Assembly (NCBI RefSeq): GCF_001411555.2
Contig: NC_049905.1
Coordinates: 7,283,053-7,347,052, forward strand
Reading direction: 5' to 3'
Length of the DNA: 64,000 nt
Source: Juglans regia
Lineage: Eukaryota > Streptophyta > Magnoliopsida > Fagales > Juglandaceae
Position 1 is the first letter of the stretch. Every line of letters begins with the position of its first letter. The notes beneath the pieces are model-generated. The model did not search any database. It worked only from the letters and a program-made list of their open reading frames with translations, and was not told the DNA's origin. Of this stretch, positions 38,353 to 50,548 are shown piece by piece. The translations under genes and the position numbers were made by a program.

Positions 38353-39049
38353 AGCTGCATGTAACTATAATTTTATGTGCAATATTATAGCTTCATTTTA
38401 TCAGTATTTTTTTAATTTAAATTTTAAATCTTGAATTTTAAAATTTTTATTATTTTCCATAACCGACACATTAGCATGTATAATTATGCAAGTAAAATTG
38501 AAAATTATATTTCACGAAGAGTTTTTTTTTTTTTTAAATAGATTTCACGAAGAGTTAAACTCAACATTAACACAGGAATTACTTTGATTTGGTGTTGGTG
38601 TAACTGCAACGCGTTTTCTAACTTGCCTCCCAACTGTTCGACCGAACGTCACAATCAGATATTGTTTTATGTGTTTTGTTACTCGTCATTCTCATATATA
38701 ACAACACATCGTATTTTTTTAAAAAGAATTTTTAAATTTTATTCTTTTTAAATTTATTAAAATTTTCTACTTATCATCCATATACCACGTATTTAATAAG
38801 AAAAAAATATATAAATATGTAAAAATAATAAATATAATTTTTCTTATTTTATTGTCTCTTTATCCTCCATCCCCACTTTCACAAGGAAAATTGAGTTCAA
38901 GAAGATGGCCAATGACATCCGACATTGCTGAAACTATAGAAATTTAAGCCTGGATTTTAAATAATTCTAATTTCTAACCGTCCTCTGATCATTTATTTTG
39001 CTGGATCTGCTAAGCTACATTGTCATATCAGTTCTCAATATCATTAACA
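38353..39049. repeat. Copy 2 of the duplicated block, with two insertions
   Basis: It matches 7907-8393 in the same orientation. Relative to copy 1 it carries a 21-bp T-rich insertion with a 12-bp duplication (38510-38554) and about 200 bp of extra AT-rich sequence at about 38662-38865. No OCTOPUS-like coding sequence accompanies this copy. It is bordered by family A MITE-like sequence on both sides. Confidence 0.8.
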
Positions 39050-39054
39050 TTTTG

Positions 39055-39270
39055 AAAAAGTTTTGCCACACAAAATTAAACTATCTCATTTTATATAATC
39101 ATTATATTTTTTTAAATTTTTATATAAAATATAATAAATAATTCAAAATTTTAAATTTTAAAATAAAAATAAAAATAATAAATTATATTATAAAAATATT
39201 TTATTTAACTTTCAATAAAATATCTTATCTCATCTTATTTCATTTAAATTGCATAACCAAACTATACCTA
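39055..39270. mobile_element. Family A MITE-like element
   Basis: An AT-rich element starting near 'aaactatctcattttatat' and ending 'ttatctcatcttatttcat', with the internal 'aaataattcaa' core shared with 6940-7113, 51432-51618 and 58602-58804. Confidence 0.6.
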
Positions 39271-39486
39271 AATTATATTGTTTGCTAATCCAAAAATATT
39301 TTATTGTTTGATTTCTCTCTCCTCCTCTCATTTCATATTCACTCTTCATCTATTTTCTTTTCAGCCCCCTATCCACATGCTTGAGAATATTCTTATAATA
39401 TACTCCTATCTTTTAACTTCCTTTTTTTCATTTTTATTTGGGTTAATTTTACTATTTGTGTAAATAAATAAATTTTAATCACATTT

Positions 39487-40218
39487 GTATACGACAAATA
39501 TTGTAGATGTTGAAAGATATAAAGATATTGTAAATTTCTTGATAGTTAAAAGTAATATTTAAAATAATTAATTTTTCTAATGATTATTTAAGTTGTGTAT
39601 AGAAAGAATAAATAAAAGAGTAGTGTTATATGCATTTATAATTTTACGTAAAATACTCATTTTATTAGTTTAGTTTTGAAAACTAAATTTTAAATTTTAA
39701 ATTTAGTAATTTTCAGCATATCAATAATTGAGATATAAATAAGTAAATTTTTTGTAACTTTTTCATTTTGTTAACCCAAGACATTTTTTTAGGAAAATAA
39801 AATCATTGTGTTAACCTAAAATATTTTATTTTTTTAGGAAAATAAGATTAAATATATCATCTTTGTGTTAACCCAAAGACAATGAGTTAGCCCAAGACAA
39901 TGAGTTTAAATCATTGTGTATTTAACCCAAGACACTTTATTTTTTTAGGAAAATAGGATTAAATGCATCATCAATCCTTGAGTTTTATGTAGTTTTCTTT
40001 TAGCTAATTGTTTTTTTTTTAATTTTATCATTTTAATAATCATATTTGTATTTTTTCAAAAAGAATATTTTGTTAGATTTTAATAAAAATAGTTTTAAAT
40101 TTAAATATTATTATAAAAAACATAAAATCATTTTAAAATATATAAAAAAATAATCGAAAACTTGAAAACTTAAATTAAAAAAACTGACAAATATTGAATG
40201 AAATAAGTCATAATACGA
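39487..40218. repeat. Left copy of a ~0.7-kb direct repeat
   Basis: It starts 'gtatacgacaaatattgta' and ends 'ataagtcataatacga'. A collinear diverged copy lies at 46084-46775 in the same orientation. It contains several tandem copies of a ~55-bp unit built on 'ttaacccaagacattttat' (about 39771-39975). There is no coding capacity. The two copies bracket the FRS-like pseudogene. Confidence 0.8.
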
Positions 40219-40736
40219 ACTTGCTCACCCCCACTGTATGCAGTCTATTTCACGCACAAACTTGCACGCCCCTGCTAACGTGGTGGAACATTTTTTTTTT
40301 AATGAAAAACACGAATAAGAGAAGAAGACAACGGACGCAAAGCAACGTCGCAAACCCACAAACAGCAAGCTCCATTTTTCTCCCGCATTTACGCACTATC
40401 CATTGTCGCCGATTGTTGGTGTCTTTCTCGTCTCTACCACCATTTTTCCCCCATGTCTCCACATTTATGCACTCACCACTAGCACTCACGTTAGATCTGA
40501 GTTTTTGTGCTCTCCTCCTTTGGCACTCATGTCTTTCTCTCAGATTGTAAGTATTCTTGAGTCTTCATATCCTGGGTTCCCCCACCACCGCTCTTCGCCA
40601 TCTTCATATCTGGTTGGTTGGACCCCCACTACTTTATTTTACAATTCCGCTATATACAGTCGAATCATTGTACTTGTCAAATCTAGTTGGACCCCACTGC
40701 TTTACTTTACAATTCCGCTATTACGTCGACAAGGCA

Positions 40737-42200
40737 TGTCACATTTGACTTGGAAAATGTAGTGTTGGAGTCCTTCGTGATTATTTTGTTCAGATGAAAC
40801 ACAAGAATGATGGTTTTTTGCAATGATGGACTTGGATGATGACTGCAGGTTGTAGAATGTTTTCTGGACGGATGCATGAAGTATGGCAACATACAAATAT
40901 TTTGGTGATGTCTTGACATTCGACATTACATATTTGACAAGCAGGTATGGGATGACATTTGCATCGTTTGTGGGTTGGGTGTAAACCATCATGGTCAGTC
41001 AATCTTGTTGAGAGCATGGTTGATTTCTAATGAGGATACAAAAGCATTTACATAGTTGTTTCAAACTTGCCTAAATTGTATGGATGGTAAAACTTTGAAG
41101 GCTATTATTACAGATCAAAATAAAGCAATGAAAAATGCCATTGAGCTCGTTTTTCCAAATACCTGATATAGATTTTACTTTTAATTTATACTAAAAAAAG
41201 TACTTGAGAAGCTCGGTTCCCATGGTGCGTACAAAATCGGGTTGAAAAGTCAATTGCTAAAGTGTGTGTATGACTCTCAAACAATTGACGAGTTTGAGAC
41301 ATGTTAGGAAGAGTTAATTACGACGTAAACTTGCAGGAGAATGTCTGGCTGCAGAATTTATGCACGAAGCATACGTATTGGGCACCGTTATTCCTAAAAG
41401 ATTTCTTCTGGACTGGAATGAGTACAATACAATGAAGTGATAACATGAATGCCTTCTTTGATGTGCATATTCATGCTAAGACAAACTGAAAATAGTTTGT
41501 CAATCAGTACAATAATGAGTTAAGAAAGAAGATTGAAAATGAAAATGAGGCGGACTTCTACTCATTCAATGTTACAATTCTCTGGTCCCCATCTCTCTAC
41601 TTGAGAACATATTTCAGGAGTTGTACACAAACTTTAGATTTAGAGAAGTTCAGCAAGAGATAATAGGGATGCTTGACTGTCTTCCAACTTTACACAAAAA
41701 AGATGGTGTAATTGCAACGTACCATGTAGAAGATAAAATTCGTATTAATGATTTTCTCAAGGAGGTTACCTATTACGCGTACTTTTATGAGGCCAAATGT
41801 TCCTACGGATTGTTAGAGATGAAAAGGATACTGTGTAGACATGTATTAGTCATTTTTAAAACTAATCGTGTCCATTATGTGCCGGAGAAGTACATATTGG
41901 ATCAATAGAGGAATGACATAAAAACGAGATACACTGTTATGAGAAGTAATTATGACATAGCTGATGCGAGGCTATAAGTGAGCGAATATGCACTTTATAA
42001 TCAAGATGTATTACGACGTGGTAGCAAATGTAACATCACGTGATGACCATGATGAGGATATGATTGCCAAGTTATCTGCAATGAACGAGGTTTACTACAC
42101 TAATAGGTTCCAACGTTGCAGTTACAACTGTCGATACAAGTACAACTGGGAATTCAAAGAAAGTACTCAGCCCCCATGTTGTAAAAGGCAAAGGTAGCCC
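40737..42200 (+). pseudogene. Decayed FAR1/FRS (MULE transposase-like) pseudogene
   Basis: Reading all three plus frames gives collinear pieces of a FAR1-related/MuDR transposase. From 40790 a VFWTDA-like segment is followed by GDVLTFDITYLTSRYGMTFA. From about 41060 a CMDGKTLKAIITDQNKAMKN piece follows (the conserved T-D-Q-x-A-M motif). KKVLEKLGSHGAYKIGLKSQ comes next, and 41621-41908 encodes the SWIM zinc-finger end with ILCRHVLVIFK and VPEKYILDQ. Stops and frameshifts occur throughout, and one Cys of the SWIM motif appears replaced by Tyr. The N-terminal FAR1 DNA-binding domain was not found. Functional FRS proteins are phytochrome A pathway transcription factors derived from transposase; this copy cannot be functional. 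Confidence 0.8.
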
Positions 42201-45200
42201 ACCATCTTTCAGAAGAAGGAAAAAAAACCAATAATTGAGAGTGTGCAAACCCATGAAGAAGAAGGCTACTCAGAAGGGAAAACATAAACAGGTAAACTCA
42301 ATGCAACGTTGCAATCACAGTTTGAGTTTTATCTTGTGTAATTGTTTGTTAGATGTAATATGATTTTATATTGATTCGTAGTCGCATGGAATGGATAGAA
42401 AAGTTGTTGACATGTGCAGGAATTAATTTGGCCAAACAGTTGTTGAGATTCAAGAGTGTTCATGTTTAGGTTACATACTTCATAGTTCATACTGCCTTTA
42501 AATTATATTGTGTTATTATATTTGGCTAAATTATATTATTATGGCTTCTTGCTCTACAAGTAATTTTGGTCTAATTTTTTTATTTATTGTTAGCCTTCCC
42601 AAAACACTACCGAAGTGTTAGACTCTAGTAGAACCCAGTTTGACGTTGCAGTGATTGAGACTCAATAAAGTGTAATTAATTATGTTTAACTCTGTCACTC
42701 TTTTTAAAGTGATTGATTTTGTTATATTATATTCACAAATGCAACTTGGGATGGATGGAACCCAGCCGAATAGTTTGTCTGGGACACAATCGTGGCTATA
42801 AGTCAATGTAGTTGGGAAAAATCTGGTTCATGAGTAGAAGTAAATAACCCCTTGTTTTATGCGATATATATTTCTGGAATTAGAGAACCTCTTGTTTTAT
42901 AGATTCAATATATATACTTCAGTGGCTGAGCCACTCTGAACATGTTGATTAATGGGAAAAAATCTCGAATCAACAACCCTTGTTAGTGCGAGAGATTTAT
43001 GGGCGTGAAGTTTTTTTTTAATCCCTTTTGGGGGTAGTAAGCCACAAAAATCATGCAAGAGACGTCTTATTCTTTCAAATAATCAAGAGGTTTTTTGAAT
43101 TGAATTGTACAACATTCAACAAATATAACTGTGCAGGAAAAATTCTCTGCTGATCTTGAGTCTCATGCTTGTCAAATATATGTCATAACTCTCCAATGAA
43201 GAGAATTCTTCATATTCAGTATAAGTATAACCAAACAATATTTGTAATTTCTATTGTTCCAATTATTTTTGTTCAAATAATAATGAGTAAAAATAAGACC
43301 CCTCAAAGTAAAATTAAAATTTTTAGGATATGTTCCCAACAACTTTTCTGCAAGTACATGGATTTATGGTATTTGCAACACTTAACAAACTTAAATTTTG
43401 GAAACAAAATGTTCCTTTCTGGAGCATTAAAACAAAGAGATTCCAAAGACTACTTCCATTACATGTTGATATGCTAAACATAAGATGAATTTTGGAAACA
43501 AAATGCTGCTTTTTGGAGCATTAAAACAAACAAATTTTAACACAAAAACTACGCCCATTAGAACAAAGTGAGGGATGTGTTGGTCAAGATTATACACAAG
43601 AAGGTTTAAAAAATACAATGTACAAATTTCCTGTTCAGTGGGGATTTACTATGATCATATCAAGTATAATGAAATTAATATAGAAACCACCCAAGATATG
43701 AAGAAGTGTGCGTTCATGCCAAATGTCTGCTTATTGCCTTTGAATACCTAGTTGGTATTTGTAAACTCCCAACTCTCTCTTTACAATCTCTTTATTATTC
43801 CTTAACAATTCAATTTCTATCTTCACAAGTTCTTTTTCTCTTTCTTCATTGCTATCTGCCCATTTGAAATAGTTGCAGTGTAGTAACCCCTGATTATAAA
43901 GAAATAGTGTAGTAACCCCTGATTATAAAGAAATAAATGACAGGTATGTAAAATATCAAAATTTTGTACAAACCCAAATGCACGTCAAAGTTATGAAGAT
44001 TGTTTCTACCTCTGTATTGTACTTTGGACATCCAAAGAATGATCACCCCGAATTTCTTAGTGTATTTGATGTTCTAAGTGAAACTTGCTTCCCACAAGTG
44101 CACATTGGGTTGTTCCTCGAAGTACGATTAACAAGAGAAAATGAAGAAACTGATGATGACATTCTGTCACAAGGAGTTACAACAACTGCATAACAACTAC
44201 ATCTAATTGTCTGAGTGAGTATGGAGAAAAAAAAAATTGTTATCTATTTTAGATTACTCGGTTAATTTGGCCCATATATTTTCTAGTTAATAAGGATACA
44301 ACTCCAAACAAGGGTCTCTGCCAACTACCAACTACCAACTAATACTCATACTTCGTGAGATCTAAGACCATATTTAGTGTTATCAATTGACATGTAGTAT
44401 TTTTAAATAACCTCCAATGTCAACCATTTGACTAGAAAATTACTTAAAATGTAGCACATTTGTCGATGATAACTGAGTATGATAAATTTTGAATAAGTAG
44501 CATCATTTCTCTTAGAATATATAAATGGTGAAGATCAAACTACAAATCTAAATGATAGAAACTAAAATGATCCATATGCATGTAAAGACAAAGTTCTTAT
44601 AAGAGGGCACAACATAATTGGCCTAAAGAGCAAGTAGCAATTAACATAAATAATCATCATTACATCATTACATTGTTTATGTAACATGGGATCCAATTTA
44701 TTGTTTATATAATGTAAGGTTGACATCACGGTGACATGGTCCAAAATTTATACAAAATATATATAGTTGCATTTGATTTTTTTACAGTGATAGGGATGGT
44801 GGTGATGCAATGAATGATGATAGTGAATGCATGTGGACATTATTAACCAAATTTCGACCAGCAAGGTATGAGAGAGGACATCCAACCAAATATGATTTGC
44901 AAGATCACGTAGTGAAGCTAACTATCATGTTTTGAAGTTTTGTGGATGAAGTTCTACTAAGAGTTGATGATGATGGTGTCGGCGTTGTGCACTAGTTGTG
45001 GCATGGCCTCGATCGAATGAGACACGATGAACTTATTTCTATAACTATAGTGTCGATACATGAGGAGCTAAAAATAATGAAGGAATGTATGAAGAAGAGA
45101 GGGACAAAGACTCAAGAAGAAGAAGAAGAAGAAGAAGAGAAGATTGTGGGTTGTGGTGAATAACTTTAGGATTAGTCTTAAATATTATAAAAGAAGATCG

Positions 45201-46083
45201 TCGTCTATCCAACCCTACCACCTGCACCGAAAAGTTCCACACTCCTACCAATATTAGAACTAATCCAACTCGCTGAACCAACCTCCACCAATGGCCTCAA
45301 AATCCCCAACATCAGATCCTATCATGCACTGACTTCAACTAAATTCAAACAAAATAAAACATTGTAAACAAATCAAATTCAACCATACCCACAATGCAAT
45401 GGTTGCATTTGATTTGTTTACAATGATAGGTAAACACTAAACACTTATCAGTCGTTTACCGTTATGAACTGCAGATCAAACTTGTCCAGAACGTATGTAG
45501 AATAAAATAAAACATATCCATAATGCAACCAAAATAAAACATATCCACACTGGTAAACAAAAACAACAAAATATAAAACATATCCACAATTGAAAGTTAA
45601 TCCACGTAAATTTTACCGATCAAAGAGAGAGAGAGAGAGAGAGAGATAAATATATATACACACCGATCTAAGGAAGATCTACTCGGGGCTTTGCCTCGTG
45701 TTAGGGTTTAGAGATTGGAGAGGAGAAGATGAGAGAAAGGGATGGTTTGTTGCTACGGGTGAATGGAGAAGACTTGGATTTGGCTAGTTTAGGCTAGGGT
45801 TAGGGCTTAAAGGACTTGGAGAAAAGAAGAGACTGGGTTGTAGTGGAGTATCTTGTCGAGAAGATAAACGAATTTCGCTATGCACTATTTCACTTACCAT
45901 GGATATTAATGGATGGAGTGCACCATTTTATCACCAAACACGTTTCTTGCACCATTTTTCGCACTTTTCATTCCTCTTGTCTAGTAGCCTTTCATTCCTC
46001 TATGCATCGTTTCATTTTTCCAGTGACCGCCAGCTGGGTTTCGTGTGCGAAAGTACCTGGTTTAAGAGTTTTCTATTGCATTA
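42201..46083. other. Gene-free DNA inside the direct-repeat unit
   Basis: I recognise no gene. A perfect 29-bp tandem duplication lies at 43877-43934, a GAA microsatellite at about 45114-45139 and a GA tract at about 45625-45645. Several short frames exist but none has a known motif. It may include the 3' part of whatever element carried the FRS-like gene. Confidence 0.4.
43877..43934. repeat. Perfect 29-bp tandem duplication
   Basis: The unit beginning 'agtgtagtaacccctgatta' at 43877-43905 is repeated exactly at 43906-43934. Confidence 0.9.
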
Positions 46084-46775
46084 GTATACAACAAATGTTG
46101 TAAATGTTGAAAGATATGAAGATATTGTAAATTTATTGGTAGTTATCAGTAATATTTAAAATAATAATTATTTTTAAATGAATATTTAAGTTGTGTATAA
46201 AAGGAATAAATAAATTAGTAGTGCTATATGTATTTATAATTTTATGTATAATACTCATTTTTTCAGTTTAATTTTTAAAATCAAATTTTAAATTTTATAA
46301 TTTTCAGCATATCATTAGTTGAGACGTGGAGAAATAATGTATTTTTTGTAAATTTTTCATTTTGTTAACCCAATAATTTTTTTCAGGAAAATACAATCAT
46401 TGTGTTAACCCAAGACATTTTATTTTTTTAGGAAAATAGGATTAAATACATCATCATTGTGTTAACTCAAGACATTTTATGTTTTTAGGAAAATAGGATT
46501 AAATACACCGTCAATCCTTGAGTTTTATGTAGTTATCTTTTAGCTAATCGTTTTTTTTTTAATTTTATCATTTTAATTCTCATATTTGTAATTTTTTCAA
46601 AAAGAATCTTTTGTTAGATTTTAACAAAAATAATTTTAAATTTAGATATTATTATAAAAAAACATAAAATCATTTTAAAATATAAAAAGATACAAAATAA
46701 ATAAGAAAATAAGCAAAAACTTGAAAACTAAAATTAAAAAAATGAAAAATAATAAATGAAATAAGTCATAATACG
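46084..46775. repeat. Right copy of the ~0.7-kb direct repeat
   Basis: Collinear with 39487-40218, from 'gtatacaacaaatgttgta' to 'ataagtcataatacga'. It has fewer copies of the internal 'ttaacccaagacattttat' unit (about 46366-46510). The two copies differ by many substitutions and indels, so the duplication is old. Confidence 0.8.
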
Positions 46776-48310
46776 ATACTAAGAAAATTGAAATATTAAA
46801 AGAAAAAACTAAAATAAAATTTTTTTAAATAAAAGAAATACATAAAGTATAAAACTCAAATTAGAAAACACACACGTAACTTTAAATATAAAATTAAAAT
46901 AAATGAAAATATATTAAAATAAAACAAAAAGAATTTGAGGTGGTCACTGCCCATCCCAAGCTCTTAGGTTGGTTAACCCAAATAATAGGAGTGCTACCCG
47001 CACCTCCTGGGCAGGCAGCCCTCTCATGAGCACGGGGAAAGTTTGACAAATAGAACTTAGCGAGTGCCTTGGTTTGGGTAACTCAGGCCGCACATGAGTT
47101 GGATAACTCAATTAGAGCTTGTGTTGCATAACCCATAAGTGGTTTGAAACCCAAGCATGGTCGAGGTTTGCCTTTAAGGGGCATGGGTTAGGGTTTGGAC
47201 AATAATATACGAGGAAAATGTTAGTTTGTCCCAAGTTTTTATTTTTGGATTTGACCCTTTATGTATTTTAATTTGTTTCAATTGTTAAGGAAGTGATTAC
47301 TACTATATTTGTGTAAGAATCCTAAATGTTTAAAGATAATTAAAAAATGTACGGAAAAAAAAAAAGAAAAAAAAAGTGCAAATGCATTAGGGGCGTGCCC
47401 AACGATACATGTCGAGCAGTCGAGTAGCAAGATTCAATATTTAATAATGGAAAGTGATAGGTACACCGACAAAATGTATTTATCTTTGTTTTAATATTTG
47501 TGTTTCTTTATTTTTTAATATTGTGTTTGTTTATCTTTTTGTATTTTTGAAAAAAAGTATACAAAGAAATGCTTTAAAAAAAGAAAAAAAACCTAAACAC
47601 TGCATGTACAAAGTCTCGATAGACTTTATAGGTGGCTGTAGTATCATCCTTTAATTATAACGAGATAAAAGTAGAATAATTGTTTATTTTGTGAAAACTT
47701 TTCAAGGAAAATGCTACAACTACGATCACATAAAAACAAAATCTACCGTATAATATTAAATTATTTAGTTTTGTTAATTTACTTTTTGTAAGATGTTTTA
47801 AGACTATCATTTCGTTTTTTATTAAGTAATAAAACATAGACAACGAGAGATAACAATTAGGGCCGTATGATTATCTGTCTGGATCGGAATGATAGTCTTA
47901 TTGGTCGGTTTCAAGTTTAGTTTTTTTAGATCGGATCAGACCAAAACTGACCAAATGTGTATATATATATTTTAAATATATTATTTTATATAGTAGTTGT
48001 ATAAGTTAATTATGTATTTTTATATAAAGAATCACTATTGACCATATATACAATAAAATTATTTAATATTTATTAATTATATATAAAATATTAAAGTGAT
48101 AACTTAATTTTAATTATACTAATTTAATTAATTTTTTATATTAATTTTTCTATCAAAAAAGAAAAAAGAAAAAAGAAATGTTTATAGGCCGAATCAGACT
48201 AAATGGAACAACCGGTCCAACAAAAATGATGGATTGAAATTTTCGATCCATGACCTCATACGAATTGATTACATCCTTAAATTAACAACTGAACACTGGA
48301 CATGCATACA
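46776..48310. other. Intergenic DNA with unnamed repeat-like segments
   Basis: A segment at about 46935-47200 is clearly richer in G and C than its surroundings but has no long frame. A second segment (about 47861-48260) has ends 'gtatgattatctgtctggat' and 'gatccatgacctcatacg' that look partly inverted, suggesting an old transposable element. Neither could be classified. Confidence 0.35.
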
Positions 48311-48449
48311 AAGAAGAAAAATGATAGTTACAGTTGTGATTTGTAAGTGCGTAAATATCTTACAATCACTTTAAAAAATATAAATATCTATAAGATTTAT
48401 GTAAAAAAAATTAATTTTTTAATAATTATTATTTTTTTAGTACTGTTAT

Positions 48450-48655
48450 GGGTCCCAAATTCAGGATCCAAAAAATGTCCTGAACAGTGTATTTTTATTT
48501 CATCTTTTTTTTATTTTATTTCATGTATTTTTTTAATCATCATAAATATTTTAAAAAAAAATCACAACATCATTAAAAAATATATTTTTAATCATTCAAT
48601 TAAAAAAAAAAAAAATCTTATTCAGGATATTTTTTAGATCTCAAATTTGGGATCC
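48450..48655. mobile_element. Foldback MITE in the PCNA promoter
   Basis: The left end, GGGTCCCAAATTCAGGATCC, and the right end, which reads GGATCCCAAATTTGAGATCT on the other strand, form inverted repeats of about 35 bp around an AT-rich centre. There is no coding capacity. The target duplication is unclear. The element ends about 285 bases before the PCNA start codon. Confidence 0.7.
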
Positions 48656-48742
48656 AAATCATTTTTGTTTTTTTTTTTCAAGACGATTGCAGGAGGGCAG
48701 CATTACTCCTCAAAAAATCATATACTTTCCGAAATTTAGTCT

Positions 48743-48780
48743 GGCGGGAACAAAATGTCCACTCTCAACTGATACCCGCC
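48743..48780. promoter_or_regulatory. E2F-like elements upstream of PCNA
   Basis: GGCGGGAA (48743-48750), read on the other strand, is TTCCCGCC, one base from the plant E2F consensus WTTSSCSS. A second CCCGCC lies at 48775-48780. E2F control of plant PCNA promoters in S phase is established; use of these exact sites is inferred. Confidence 0.55.
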
Positions 48781-48831
48781 AATTCAACCCTACAAATTCG
48801 AAAGCACTTTCCCACTAACCCCTCCGACGGC

Positions 48832-48839
48832 TATATAAA
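48832..48839 (+). promoter_or_regulatory. TATA box of PCNA
   Basis: TATATAAA in the context GGCTATATAAACC lies about 100 bases before the start codon, leaving room for a leader of about 70 bases. Confidence 0.65.
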
Positions 48840-48902
48840 CCGACCAGACCGACCGACCGAACAGATTTGCCCACCATTGCTGTCCTCTAAAAAAAACCAG
48901 GC

Positions 48903-48918
48903 CTTAACCCTAACCCTA
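48903..48918 (+). promoter_or_regulatory. Telo-box in the PCNA leader
   Basis: TTAACCCTAACCCTAG contains two overlapping telomere-type AACCCTA units. Telo-boxes are common near the transcription start of plant PCNA and ribosomal-protein genes, where they cooperate with other elements in cycling cells. Confidence 0.6.
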
Positions 48919-48919
48919 G

Positions 48920-50548
<1,629 letters not shown>

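Noticed and set aside
39487..46775. Intact LTR retrotransposon with 0.7-kb LTRs
   Set aside because: There are no TG...CA ends, no primer-binding site or polypurine tract, and the interior has no gag-pol. I kept the neutral label of direct repeats.
48347..48637. 96-codon plus-strand frame before PCNA
   Set aside because: It is Lys/Ile/Phe-rich translation of AT-rich MITE sequence.
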